62,049 nt of DNA from positions 1 through 62,049 of the forward strand of contig NZ_JABACJ020000042.1 of assembly GCF_012524165.2 (NCBI RefSeq). The letters are read 5' to 3'. A program made the position numbers and the translations under genes. Each line of letters opens with the position of its first letter. The stretch's first letter is position 1. A model generated the notes under the pieces. The model did no database searches, had not been told where the DNA came from, and was given only the letters and a program-made list of their open reading frames with translations. This DNA is from Faecalicatena faecalis. Its GTDB lineage: Bacteria > Bacillota > Clostridia > Lachnospirales > Lachnospiraceae. This document shows, piece after piece, positions 1-8,732 of the stretch.

Positions 1-27
1 AACAAGAATAATGGCACTTGCTATGAC

Positions 28-46
28 TGTTATCAATTTGTTATCA
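28..46. repeat. Paired direct repeats downstream of guaA
   Basis: The 8-mer TGTTATCA occurs at 28-35 and again at 39-46, an 11-bp period, about 60 bp beyond the guaA stop. The 3' end of guaA is a known insertion site for genomic islands, and short direct repeats near an attachment site can be arm-type integrase sites. No integrase is visible in the window, so this is only a suggestion. Confidence 0.3.
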
Positions 47-105
47 AAAGACTAATCGAAATCGCTGAAACCCGCATAAACACTGGCTTTTTTAAGCAAC
101 TCGAT

Positions 106-1653
106 TTATTCAAATTCTATCGTCCCAGGTGGCTTCCCTGTCAAATCGTAGAATACGCGATTTACATGATTCACCTCATTGACAATCCTGCTTGTCACCC
201 GATGCAGCACCTCCCATGGTACCTCAGCGGATTCTGCAGTCATAAAATCAATTGTATTGACAGCTCTTAATGCGACCGCATAATCATAGGTTCTTTCATC
301 CCCCATAACTCCTACAGACCGCATATTCGTCAGTGCAGCAAAATACTGTCCCACGATCTTATTCATTCCTGCTGCATCCATCTCTTCGCGGTAAATCGCA
401 TCAGCATCCTGTACGATTTTTACTTTTTCCGCGGTAATCTCTCCAATAATCCGAATTCCAAGTCCCGGCCCTGGGAATGGCTGTCTAAATACCAATCTCT
501 CTGGTATTCCCAGCTCCAGTCCTGCTTTACGGACTTCATCCTTAAACAGATCCCGCAGCGGTTCGATTATTTCTTTAAAATCTACATAATCCGGCAGCCC
601 GCCTACATTATGGTGAGACTTGATTACTGCAGATTCTCCACCCAGACCACTTTCTACAACGTCTGGATAGATGGTTCCCTGCACAAGAAAATCTACTGTA
701 CCAATCTTCTTTGCTTCTTCCTCGAACACACGGATAAATTCTTCACCGATAATCTTTCTTTTTTCCTCTGGCTCAGTAACACCAGCCAGTTTTTCATAAA
801 ATCTCTCCTGAGCATTTACCCGGATGAAATTCAAATCATAATTGCCCTCTGGTCCAAAAACAGCTTCGACCTCATCGCCTTCATCTTTTCTCAGAAGACC
901 GTGATCCACGAACACACAGGTCAACTGGGATCCGATTGCCTTAGACAGCATCACTGCTGCTACAGAAGAGTCTACACCGCCTGACAGGGCACAGAGCACT
1001 TTTCCATTTCCGACTTTTTCGCGAATTGCTTTGATTGTCTCATCGACAAACGCATCCATCTTCCAGTCTCCAGCACAGCAGCATACATTCTTTACAAAGT
1101 TATTGATCATCTTTGTACCCTCTACTGTATGAAGAACTTCCGGGTGGAACTGAATCGCATACAGACCTGCCGCCTCATTTTCTGCCGCTGCAATTGGGCA
1201 GTCCGCCGTGTGGGCTGTAATTTCAAAACCAGGAGCAGCCTGTGAGATATAATCAAAATGGCTCATCCAACAGATTGTCGGTGTCGATACATTTTCAAAC
1301 ACTTTAGAAGTCTGCTTGTCAATCAATACTTCTGTCTTTCCATACTCACGCACCTCAGCACGTTCTACTCTTCCGCCGAGCACATGCATCATTAACTGCG
1401 CACCATAGCACAGTCCAAGAACAGGCACGCCCAGTTCAAAAAGTTCTTTCGTATAAGTCGGTGAATCGGCCTCATAACAGCTATTCGGCCCTCCCGTCAG
1501 GATAATTCCCTTCGGATTCATTTCTTTGATTTTTTCTATATCTGTCTTATAAGAATAAATCTCGCAATATACGTTGCATTCTCTGACACGCCTTGCGACT
1601 AACTGGTTATACTGCCCGCCAAAATCCAGGACAATCACTAATTCGTTCTTCAA
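106..1653 (-). CDS. guaA: GMP synthase (glutamine-hydrolysing)
   Basis: Converts XMP to GMP with glutamine and ATP in the cytoplasm, the last step of guanine nucleotide synthesis. The N-terminal class I glutaminase carries the nucleophile motif GLCYGAQ near residue 82 and its His/Glu pair in QFHPEV. The ATP pyrophosphatase domain follows with the P-loop LSGGVDSS near 225, and the C-terminal dimerisation domain ends in the typical KPPGTIEFE. Length is about 515 residues, normal for the family. I place the start at a TTG at 1653 because an AGTAGGAGG site lies 6 nt upstream; an in-frame ATG 18 nt earlier would place that site inside the gene. It is transcribed alone from its own promoter, with a structured leader of about 100 nt. 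Confidence 0.97.
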   Translation of the reverse strand: MKNELVIVLDFGGQYNQLVARRVRECNVYCEIYSYKTDIEKIKEMNPKGIILTGGPNSCYEADSPTYTKELFELGVPVLGLCYGAQLMMHVLGGRVERAEVREYGKTEVLIDKQTSKVFENVSTPTICWMSHFDYISQAAPGFEITAHTADCPIAAAENEAAGLYAIQFHPEVLHTVEGTKMINNFVKNVCCCAGDWKMDAFVDETIKAIREKVGNGKVLCALSGGVDSSVAAVMLSKAIGSQLTCVFVDHGLLRKDEGDEVEAVFGPEGNYDLNFIRVNAQERFYEKLAGVTEPEEKRKIIGEEFIRVFEEEAKKIGTVDFLVQGTIYPDVVESGLGGESAVIKSHHNVGGLPDYVDFKEIIEPLRDLFKDEVRKAGLELGIPERLVFRQPFPGPGLGIRIIGEITAEKVKIVQDADAIYREEMDAAGMNKIVGQYFAALTNMRSVGVMGDERTYDYAVALRAVNTIDFMTAESAEVPWEVLHRVTSRIVNEVNHVNRVFYDLTGKPPGTIEFE

Positions 1654-1659
1654 AGTTTT

Positions 1660-1760
1660 CCTCCTACTCAAAATATGGAATCAATACATATTGAAACCTA
1701 TCTCTGATTTACTGGTACCACTAAAGTTTGTTTCGCTTAGCGGCTGGTACTCAATGTACT
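1660..1760 (-). promoter_or_regulatory. Structured 5' leader of guaA
   Basis: Between the promoter and the ribosome site the RNA can fold GGCUaGUAC/GUACcAGCC with a 5-nt loop. Just after it comes a second stem, CGCUAAG with CUUUAGUG. The GUACCAG segment also recurs later in the leader, so alternative pairings are possible. I do not find the conserved core of the guanine riboswitch, so no class is assigned. Confidence 0.35.
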
Positions 1761-1765
1761 AGCCT

Positions 1766-1794
1766 ATTATAATGGAGCACTTTCCGTTTATCAA
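1766..1794 (-). promoter_or_regulatory. SigmaA-type promoter of guaA
   Basis: On the minus strand TTGATA (1789-1794), a 17-nt spacer, then TATAAT (1766-1771), close to consensus. It places the transcript start about 100 nt before the guaA start codon. Confidence 0.75.
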
Positions 1795-1903
1795 GCCTCT
1801 GTTTACAAAAAAATCTCCTGATGGCCTGAATTCTGTTACTGTTCACGCCTTTTGAAGGTATACAGCAACAAAATTTCAACTATTTTCTACTTCCCTGATG
1901 AGA

Positions 1904-3277
1904 TTAAATCGTTCGTTTCAGCTTCCATTTTCCACGTCGATATCTGATACACATGCACACGGCTCTAAAGCACCAGTCAATGACCATAGCTACCCAGATA
2001 CCGAAAACACCCATTCCCATATAACGTCCCAGGATATAACTGAATATAATTCGGAATACCCACATAGAAAAAATAGAAATCACCATGGTTACCTGCGCAT
2101 CCCCTGCGGCCCGCAATGTCGAAGGTACAGAGAAGGACAACGGCCATACGATCATACAGCTAATACTGTGGAAATAAAGGATCTGTCTTGTGGTCTCCGC
2201 TGTCAGGTCTGACAGATTATAAGCCCTAAGTATAAGCGGAAGCAGCATAAAGATCACCGCATTCATAATCCACATCAGCACATAAACAATCCCCATCAGT
2301 TTCTTGGTATAATAGTGCACCTGTTCATAATCTCCGGCACCTACGCACTGGGCGATTACAGATGTAATTGCCAGATTCAATGCCATTCCGGGAAGAATCT
2401 GGAAAAGAGCAACTGCATTGCTGACTGCATTTGCCGCAATTGCATATGTACCGAATGTAGAAACCAGACTCAGTACCAGAATCTTACCGAGCTGGAACAT
2501 ACTGTTTTCCAATCCGTTTGGAATTCCGATGGTCAATATCCTCTTGATCATCCTCCATTCAGGCCGGTATTTCAGGCTCCGTTTTACATGAAGCTGTCGT
2601 TTCTGATCGCACAAAAGCCCGATGATCAGGACTGCGGCTACCATCCTGGATACAAGTGTTGGAATCGCCACACCTTCTGTTCCTCTGTGAAATCCATAGA
2701 TCAACAGGGCGTTCCCACCAATATTAATGATATTCATAATGATGGAGACCTGCATGGAAACCTTGGAATTTCCCATCGCCCGAAATGTTGCCGCGCCCGC
2801 ATTATACAGTGCAATAAACGGAATGGATGCGGTCACGATCATCAGATAGGTATTCGCATGCCCCATAACATCTGCTTCGATTGAACCAAATACGACATGC
2901 AGGATGAACCATTTCCCGCAATATATAATTGCCATGATTCCTATCGCAATAATTGTGATGAACCAGACAATCTGTGTGGAGGCCTCACAGGCAGACTTTT
3001 CATTCTTCTGTCCCAAATACTGCCCTGATACCACCGCCCCTCCTGTTGCAAGGGCTGCAAAAACGTTGATAAACAATACCATGATATTATCTACCAGGGA
3101 AACGCCCGATACTGCTGCCTCCCCTACGCTTGCAATCATAATAGAATCTGCCATACCCACCAGAACCGCAAGAAGCTGTTCTATGATCAATGGGATGATC
3201 AATGCTTTGAGTGCCTTATTATCAAATAAATAAGCACTTCTGTCTACTTTTGTTTTCAATACTCTACGTTCCTCCAA
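1904..3277 (-). CDS. MATE family multidrug/cation antiporter
   Basis: A 457-residue polytopic membrane protein with about twelve hydrophobic segments in two pseudo-symmetric halves. It has the MATE start pattern (ALKALIIPLIIEQLLAVLVG) and the conserved SVIAQCVGAG stretch in the second half. Members export drugs or small organic cations using a Na+ or H+ gradient; the substrate cannot be told from sequence. The reading frame starts at TTG (3277) with AGGAG 7 nt upstream. A second in-frame TTG at 3259 behind GGAGGAA is an alternative. The gene stands alone, and its putative promoter sits inside an inverted repeat. Confidence 0.9.
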   Translation of the reverse strand: MEERRVLKTKVDRSAYLFDNKALKALIIPLIIEQLLAVLVGMADSIMIASVGEAAVSGVSLVDNIMVLFINVFAALATGGAVVSGQYLGQKNEKSACEASTQIVWFITIIAIGIMAIIYCGKWFILHVVFGSIEADVMGHANTYLMIVTASIPFIALYNAGAATFRAMGNSKVSMQVSIIMNIINIGGNALLIYGFHRGTEGVAIPTLVSRMVAAVLIIGLLCDQKRQLHVKRSLKYRPEWRMIKRILTIGIPNGLENSMFQLGKILVLSLVSTFGTYAIAANAVSNAVALFQILPGMALNLAITSVIAQCVGAGDYEQVHYYTKKLMGIVYVLMWIMNAVIFMLLPLILRAYNLSDLTAETTRQILYFHSISCMIVWPLSFSVPSTLRAAGDAQVTMVISIFSMWVFRIIFSYILGRYMGMGVFGIWVAMVIDWCFRAVCMCIRYRRGKWKLKRTI

Positions 3278-3283
3278 ATAAAA

Positions 3284-3329
3284 ACTCCTCAGCGTATTTT
3301 ATTATACGCCGAGAAGTTTCTGTAAACAA
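3284..3329 (-). promoter_or_regulatory. Promoter of the MATE gene overlapped by an inverted repeat
   Basis: On the minus strand TTGTTT (3324-3329), 17 nt, TATAAT (3301-3306). The -10 lies within an inverted repeat with arms 3284-3297 and 3304-3317 (CTCGGCGTAT paired with ATACGCTGAG plus flanking pairs), followed by a run of T on the minus strand. The repeat can be read as an operator, or as a terminator of the upstream HPr-like gene; both may be true. Confidence 0.5.
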
Positions 3330-3432
3330 GTATGAACCAATTTAACTGCATCTTTTCTGCATTTTTTCTTATAAATTCAGTTACTATTCACTCACGCCAT
3401 TCGCAAAATCGCGTCTTTGGCGCTTTCTGATG

Positions 3433-3663
3433 CTATGCAGCTGCATATTTGGAAATCTCTTTTTTCAGGTCTGCACAGTCTTCGTCATATATTTTCAGTT
3501 CAATTGGGTTATTGAATCCCAAATTCATGATACCGAGGATAGACTTCGCGTCAACAACGAATCTGCCGCGTTTCATATCCATATCATATGGATATTTTGC
3601 TACCTTATTTACGAATTCCAATACTTCTTCAGGGTTACTGAATTTGATCATCATTTCGCTCAT
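3433..3663 (-). CDS. HPr-like protein lacking the phosphorylatable histidine
   Basis: A 76-residue protein with the HPr fold signature AKSILGIMNLG, which matches the regulatory-serine region (KSIMGVMSLG) of HPr, and the usual ELKIY strand after it. The segment that should hold the HARPA phosphorylation site is SNPEEVLEFVN, and the whole protein contains no histidine. It therefore cannot carry phosphate in the normal PTS relay. It may act as a regulatory paralogue through the conserved serine, but that is inference. It has a good ribosome site (AAAGGAGAG) and stands alone between the response-regulator gene and the MATE gene. Confidence 0.75.
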   Translation of the reverse strand: MSEMMIKFSNPEEVLEFVNKVAKYPYDMDMKRGRFVVDAKSILGIMNLGFNNPIELKIYDEDCADLKKEISKYAAA

Positions 3664-3787
3664 TGCTTTTCTCTCCTTTTCCAGATTATCTATTCTCCTA
3701 CTGATTAGCCTCTCTTTTTTGTTATCGACATCATATCACAATTTTTGACAAATTTTAGGATAAAATTTCTGAAAAAGGTAGAAATAT

Positions 3788-5311
3788 TTAATGGGCTGAC
3801 TTACGGAATTCGTTTGGAAGCATCCCGACCTCCTCTTTAAAAACACGGCTCATGTACTTGGGATCTGAGTATCCTGCAAGCTCTGCAATCTGATTCAGCT
3901 TCAGATGCGTATTCAAAAGAAGCTCTTTTACCTTCTCGATTCGGTACTTTCGAATCGTCTCAGAAAAAGTTGCACCCGTCTCCTTTTTAAATTGGGCACT
4001 TAAATATTCCTCTGACACGAACAGTTTATTGGCAATCTCATCCAGTGTAATCCCCTGGTCGTAATATTTGCGGATCATCTGCTGCGCCTTCTGGACCAGC
4101 ACACTGACAGGAAGCTCTTCTTTCTTATTTTCCTCATTGATAAGATCAAAAAGTTTATGCAGGCTCGCATCGATCTGATTCCAGCTTATTGCCTCCGATA
4201 TTTCTCGTAAAATCCCCTGAATCTGCAGATCCACATCGATCTCATTCACCTCCTTGTAGGCATTTATCATTGACCAGGTGAAACGGATCAATGATTTCTT
4301 TACCTCTTCAGGGGTGTGCTGTACTTCCTGATAATATTGGAACAAGGCTTTAAAACAGCGGGACACAGTCTCTCTATCCAGTCTTTTTACTGCCTGGCAT
4401 GCCTGATCCTCTAGCTCTGTAGGATGTTTCAATGGAACCGTCTTAATGTTTTCCACATCTCTGCGTCGAATCAAAAAACCTTTCCCCAAAAGAAGATTCC
4501 ATTCCCGATCCTGCTGCATTTCCTCCATCACTGTGGAAAGCTCCAGCAGATTATCTACATGACGCCACAACAGGACAATCGGGGAGTTTAAATTGCTGCA
4601 CAACATGGGCGAGACAGATTTTTGAAAATATGTATACTGGGAGCTGCCGTCCAGCCGGTATAAAATCATAATCAACATTTTCCATGCATCAGCCTCGATT
4701 ACGTAGGATGCAAACTTGACCGTATGGGCTCCCACATCCTCCAGCAACTCCTTCGCCCGCTTTTTTTGTTCCTCGTAGCCATCTCCCAGCCATATTGCGA
4801 ATACCTCCGCCGGCTCCTCCAACGCAAATCCAAAACGCTCCCGGGTCATGCTGTGAAACTGTTCGTCGGGTTTGATCTGTCCGTTCAGACAGGAGAGAAA
4901 AATCCCTTCTATAGAGAATGCCTTCTCCCGGTTCTGTTCTTTTACCAGACTGTCCTCCACCTGCTGAAGCGCTTTTTTCAATTCTGGTATCTTGATTGGT
5001 TTTAACAAATAATTTTCAATATTCAATTCGATTGCCTGCTTCGCATAATTAAAATCAGAATAAGCGGATAGAATCAGCACCTTACACTGATATCCCTCTT
5101 CACGCAGCCTCGCAAGCATCTCTAACCCATTCATCTTTGGCATCTCAATATCCATAATGATTAGATCCGGTTTGGTCCGGCAGATCAGGGCATACCCCTC
5201 CTGCCCATCAGCCGCAGTCCCCTCCAATTCATAATCGGGATTAATCTTCTGGAGTATTTTTGCAATTCCTTCCCGGATCGGTGCCTCATCCTCTACAATG
5301 ACAATACGCAT
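3788..5311 (-). CDS. Response regulator, REC plus AraC-type DNA-binding domain (YesN-like)
   Basis: An N-terminal receiver domain has the acidic pair in IVEDEAPI, the phospho-acceptor Asp in LIIMDIEMPKMNG and the Lys in NYLLKPI. A long poorly conserved middle follows, then a C-terminal AraC-type pair of helix-turn-helix motifs (ITLDEIANKLFVSEEYLS and LNQIAELAGYSDPKYMS). About 507 residues, normal for YesN-type regulators. The start at 5311 is chosen because AAAGGAGGT lies directly upstream; a longer frame to 5371 has no such site. It is the third gene of a lipoprotein-kinase-regulator unit and is expected to activate carbohydrate uptake genes, none of which lie nearby. Confidence 0.93.
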   Translation of the reverse strand: MRIVIVEDEAPIREGIAKILQKINPDYELEGTAADGQEGYALICRTKPDLIIMDIEMPKMNGLEMLARLREEGYQCKVLILSAYSDFNYAKQAIELNIENYLLKPIKIPELKKALQQVEDSLVKEQNREKAFSIEGIFLSCLNGQIKPDEQFHSMTRERFGFALEEPAEVFAIWLGDGYEEQKKRAKELLEDVGAHTVKFASYVIEADAWKMLIMILYRLDGSSQYTYFQKSVSPMLCSNLNSPIVLLWRHVDNLLELSTVMEEMQQDREWNLLLGKGFLIRRRDVENIKTVPLKHPTELEDQACQAVKRLDRETVSRCFKALFQYYQEVQHTPEEVKKSLIRFTWSMINAYKEVNEIDVDLQIQGILREISEAISWNQIDASLHKLFDLINEENKKEELPVSVLVQKAQQMIRKYYDQGITLDEIANKLFVSEEYLSAQFKKETGATFSETIRKYRIEKVKELLLNTHLKLNQIAELAGYSDPKYMSRVFKEEVGMLPNEFRKSAH

Positions 5312-5400
5312 ATATGTGACCTCCTTTCCCGATTCCTCTGTCTGTTTCTTGTCCTTTCCCCACTTGGACATATGAATCTCTTCTCCTGTTTCTTGAACGA

Positions 5401-7098
5401 TTATCCTTCCCTCTCCATGCGATAAGGAATGAAAAGATGTGCTCTTGTATAACTGCCCGGCTGACTTTCAAAATAAATATCAGCTTCTTCTCCATAGTAC
5501 AGTTTCAGACGCTTGCGCACATTTGTAATCCCCACATGCCCCTCCATCTCTTGGGATTGGTCATTCAATTTTTTCAATATATCAGGCTCAATTCCATTTC
5601 CATTATCTTCTATAATAATGTGAATCTGCCCTACTCCCAGCCTCATGCTTATCCCAATCCTGCATTCGCCGTCTTTTCCACGGAAACCATGCTTCATTGA
5701 ATTTTCAATAAAAGGCTGCAGCAACAGCTTATGAATCTGATAGCCCATGATTTCTTCTGATACCTGCTCGTCCACCCAGACTCCCTTACCAAGCTTTGCT
5801 TCTTGCAGCATAATGTATTCCTTAAGCCATCCTAACTCCTGACGGATGGTCGTAGTACCACCTGCATTTTTTACTGTATAGCGCAGAATATCTGCCAATG
5901 CCCCCACCATTCCACTGATCTCATACTGCTCATTTTCGATTGCTTTCCAGTTGATCGTATCCAGCGTATTATATAGAAAATGTGGATCGATCTGTGCCTC
6001 AAGTGCGGACAGCTCTGCATTCTTCTGCTCCACCACAGCCTCCTTCACCTGGGCGATCAGGCTTTCTATATGAACGACCATCTCATTGAATCCTGAACCA
6101 ATCCGCTTAATCTCCACAGGCATATTTTCCGGAGGTTCTACACGGATTTCAAAGTTTCCGCGCTCTACTTCGTTCATTCCATCTACCAGGGAATCCACGG
6201 CCAGAAGATATGGCTTTGTAAAGGAATAAATCAAGAGCAGCATCGTAATAACAGATGCAGCAGCAATCACAAAGAGAAAAATGACCTGTTCCCAGATTGC
6301 CTTGTTGTAATCCTCCAAAGGCTGTTCATTACAAATGATAAAACCGCTCTTTGTATTCACCGCCTTTGTATATTTATTCTCAACCGTATTCTGCAGGCGG
6401 GTGAACTTCTTTCCAATCTGGGTTGAATCCGGCGCACTGATCACAATATCATTATCCAACAGATACGTCTGATTATCCGGCCCTGTCACGAGCGCTGCCT
6501 TAATCTGTTCCTCATTGATGCTCACAATGACCGTTCCGAGCTGTTCATGAATGTTTTTATAATCTACCAGCTTCCGTGCAATACGGAACAGATAGTTCTT
6601 CTTCTCATTGGCTGTCACGGGGACTGTAACGCCCTGGTAAGCCTCTCCCTTTGTAATCTTTGGTATGTGAATCTGGTCCGCCCATATACTGTCTGTCGAG
6701 GAGGAGTTCAGACGATCATAAAAAATGACTCCGCCATTCTCCAGATAAATCGTAATCCCCTCGATTCCCGGGTTCCGGTTGCAGATATGGCTTAACTCAT
6801 GGCGGAGGATACTGGTATTAGCGTCCAGGTCATCCTGCTCCTTTATGAGCGCTTCCACGGTATCAATAATCGTGTCATCCGTACACATATCATACAGAAT
6901 GGTCGCATACTTGTCCAACACCATCTCCAGACATTGATCTGCATTGCTCATATTACTAGCTATTTTTCCATTGATATTATCTTCCAGGCTGCTCCTTAGG
7001 CGAATCTGGGAGAATACAGCGAAAATACTGACCGGTATCAGAGCTGCAAGAAGAAATCCAAGAGTCATTTTTCGTCTTAATGTACGCTCCTTTATCAT
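5401..7098 (-). CDS. Sensor histidine kinase (YesM-like, His_kinase family)
   Basis: A 565-residue membrane kinase. A first transmembrane segment (about residues 12-31) and a second (about 268-290) enclose an extracellular sensor region of about 235 residues. A HAMP domain and coiled coil follow. The phospho-acceptor is in QIDPHFLYNTLDTINW near residue 370, and the C-terminal ATPase domain has PFIENSMKHG and DNGNGIEPD. It partners the YesN-type regulator just downstream. Its start codon overlaps the stop of the upstream binding-protein gene by 4 bp (ATGA), so sensing lipoprotein and kinase are translationally coupled. Confidence 0.94.
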   Translation of the reverse strand: MIKERTLRRKMTLGFLLAALIPVSIFAVFSQIRLRSSLEDNINGKIASNMSNADQCLEMVLDKYATILYDMCTDDTIIDTVEALIKEQDDLDANTSILRHELSHICNRNPGIEGITIYLENGGVIFYDRLNSSSTDSIWADQIHIPKITKGEAYQGVTVPVTANEKKNYLFRIARKLVDYKNIHEQLGTVIVSINEEQIKAALVTGPDNQTYLLDNDIVISAPDSTQIGKKFTRLQNTVENKYTKAVNTKSGFIICNEQPLEDYNKAIWEQVIFLFVIAAASVITMLLLIYSFTKPYLLAVDSLVDGMNEVERGNFEIRVEPPENMPVEIKRIGSGFNEMVVHIESLIAQVKEAVVEQKNAELSALEAQIDPHFLYNTLDTINWKAIENEQYEISGMVGALADILRYTVKNAGGTTTIRQELGWLKEYIMLQEAKLGKGVWVDEQVSEEIMGYQIHKLLLQPFIENSMKHGFRGKDGECRIGISMRLGVGQIHIIIEDNGNGIEPDILKKLNDQSQEMEGHVGITNVRKRLKLYYGEEADIYFESQPGSYTRAHLFIPYRMEREG

Positions 7099-8330
7099 CG
7101 GTTCTCCTCCCGAATTTCCTTCATCCTGGCAGCAGCTTCTGTTATGAGCTCATCCTCATTCCGATCGCCAATGATCTCTGCCTCCATGGTATCTGTAATG
7201 ACCTGGGAAATATACGGCCATTCCACCGTGAATTCCCTCAGCCTTGCTGACTGGGTCAATTGGATCATACTTCTCTTGAGAGCATTTTCTTTGTATTGAT
7301 CTTCAAGGACATCTGCGCGCGGAGCCATGTAGGAGGACCGTTCCATATACTCTGACATACGTTCTTTATCGCTGATATATCTGAGGAATTCAATCGCAGC
7401 CTTCTGGTGCCGGCCATTCGTCACCCCAAAAACCTCTCCACCGAGTACTGTCGTTTTTGTCCCATCCTCTGCAGCAGGAAGACTTGTAACGCTATAGTCC
7501 AAATAAGGATTCAATACCTCTACGGAATCAATCATTGACGTTGAATTGATCATCATGGCAATATTCCCCTCCACAAACTGCCGCAGCAGATCTTTTGCAG
7601 TCAGATTGATTGTCTGCCTGCTCATGGCGTCAGAATTCGTGAGTTCCCGTAAAAAGTGGAATGCTGCCCTGCTCCCGGAGGAATCCAGAGCATCCACATC
7701 TCCCCCCATGGACCATAGAATAGGAAGGAAACAATAGACACTCTCTTCGCTTGCCAGCGCCGGCATAGCGAATCCACAGTGTCCTTCTCCTGAAAGCTCA
7801 ACGGCGGTATCATACAATTCCTGCCATGTCTGAGGTACCTGAATCTGGCGTTTCTCAAACACTTCTTTATTATAGAACAACACGGCGCAGTTCATCCCAT
7901 AGGGAAGCCCCATAATCCGTCCGTCTACTGTACATGCTTCCTTTACTTCCGGCAGATATTCCTCGATTCCTTCAATCTCATCTGTTAGATCCACAAAAGG
8001 CTCCATGACATGAAAATATTGGAAATCAGAGGAATCCACCAGCGCAAGATCTGGCATATCTCCGTCCGCCATACTGTATGCCAGCCTCTTCTTAAAATCC
8101 TCGTCCGGCACATACTGGGTGGTCACTTCAATTTCGTCCTGCGAGCGGTTGAAGCTGTCCACCAGATATGCCAGCTCTTTCTTGCTATAACTCTGGCTCC
8201 AATAATACCAGAGCGTGATGTTCTCCTTATTTACCTTAACAACCTGTTCTTCCTTCGCACATCCCGCGGTCAGCCCTGCTGTCAATAAAAAAACAAGCAG
8301 GACGGCACTAATTCTATGGTATCTTTTCAC
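7095..8330 (-). CDS. Extracellular solute-binding lipoprotein, family 1 (sugar type)
   Basis: A 411-residue protein with a lipoprotein signal peptide (lipobox LTAGC, Cys about residue 24). It has the family 1 binding-protein pattern, including the GLPYGMNCAVLFYNKEVFEK region and NGRHQKAAIEFLRYIS near the C terminus. It probably binds a carbohydrate outside the membrane. It starts at GTG (8330) behind AGGAGAGAG. It heads a three-gene unit with a kinase and regulator and has no permease or ATPase gene next to it. It may serve as a sensor subunit for the kinase, or supply a distant permease pair. Confidence 0.88.
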   Translation of the reverse strand: MKRYHRISAVLLVFLLTAGLTAGCAKEEQVVKVNKENITLWYYWSQSYSKKELAYLVDSFNRSQDEIEVTTQYVPDEDFKKRLAYSMADGDMPDLALVDSSDFQYFHVMEPFVDLTDEIEGIEEYLPEVKEACTVDGRIMGLPYGMNCAVLFYNKEVFEKRQIQVPQTWQELYDTAVELSGEGHCGFAMPALASEESVYCFLPILWSMGGDVDALDSSGSRAAFHFLRELTNSDAMSRQTINLTAKDLLRQFVEGNIAMMINSTSMIDSVEVLNPYLDYSVTSLPAAEDGTKTTVLGGEVFGVTNGRHQKAAIEFLRYISDKERMSEYMERSSYMAPRADVLEDQYKENALKRSMIQLTQSARLREFTVEWPYISQVITDTMEAEIIGDRNEDELITEAAARMKEIREENR

Positions 8331-8422
8331 GTATCTCTCTCCTATAAGTCAGTCATTCGTCAGTTAGATTTTAAATATAATTATATCCATTATATCATAA
8401 ATCTACTGAACTCGTATTTGTT

Positions 8423-8674
8423 TTAATGTTGATGGAGATACTTTTCTCTGGTGGCAAGTCCGCCGCGTATATGCCGCTCGGACTTATTCATGTCCAATAC
8501 CTTGCGTGCCTCTCCCGCTAATGCAGGATTAATTTGAAGGAGCCGCTCCGTTACGTCTTTATGTACGGTACTCTTGCTGATTCCGAAACTCTTCGCCGTC
8601 TGCCGTACTGTGGCGCTGTTTTCTATGATATAATTGGCGATTTCCACGGCTCTTTCTTCAATATAATCTTTCAA
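8423..8674 (-). CDS. spoIIID: Sporulation transcription factor SpoIIID
   Basis: An 83-residue mother-cell DNA-binding regulator that modulates SigmaE-dependent genes and sigK expression. It matches SpoIIID throughout: DYIEERAVEIANYI, a helix-turn-helix with FGISKSTVHKDVTERL, and the C-terminal HIRGGLATREKY basic region. The start is assigned to TTG at 8674, preceded by AGGGGG with 6-nt spacing. This gives the usual family length; the longer frame to 8785 adds a tail without homology and would run through the promoter. A SigmaE-type promoter lies directly upstream. Confidence 0.95.
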   Translation of the reverse strand: MKDYIEERAVEIANYIIENSATVRQTAKSFGISKSTVHKDVTERLLQINPALAGEARKVLDMNKSERHIRGGLATREKYLHQH

Positions 8675-8703
8675 AAAAATCCCCCTGCAATCATTGTTTT
8701 TAC

Positions 8704-8732
8704 AATGTATGCTGGGGGAAGAAGGAGTATGA
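8704..8732 (-). promoter_or_regulatory. Putative SigmaE promoter of spoIIID
   Basis: On the minus strand TCATACT (8726-8732), a 14-nt spacer, then CATACATT (8704-8711). The SigmaE consensus is KMATATT-N14-CATACAHT, so the -10 fits fully and the -35 at six of seven positions. spoIIID of Bacillus is SigmaE-dependent, which agrees. Confidence 0.75.

Noticed and set aside
1660..1760. Guanine riboswitch before guaA
   Set aside because: The conserved loop and junction sequences of the purine aptamer are not present, although the leader is structured.
2315..2884. 189-codon plus-strand open frame opposite the MATE gene
   Set aside because: Rich in Cys and His in the irregular way of an antisense shadow, without ribosome site or domain pattern.
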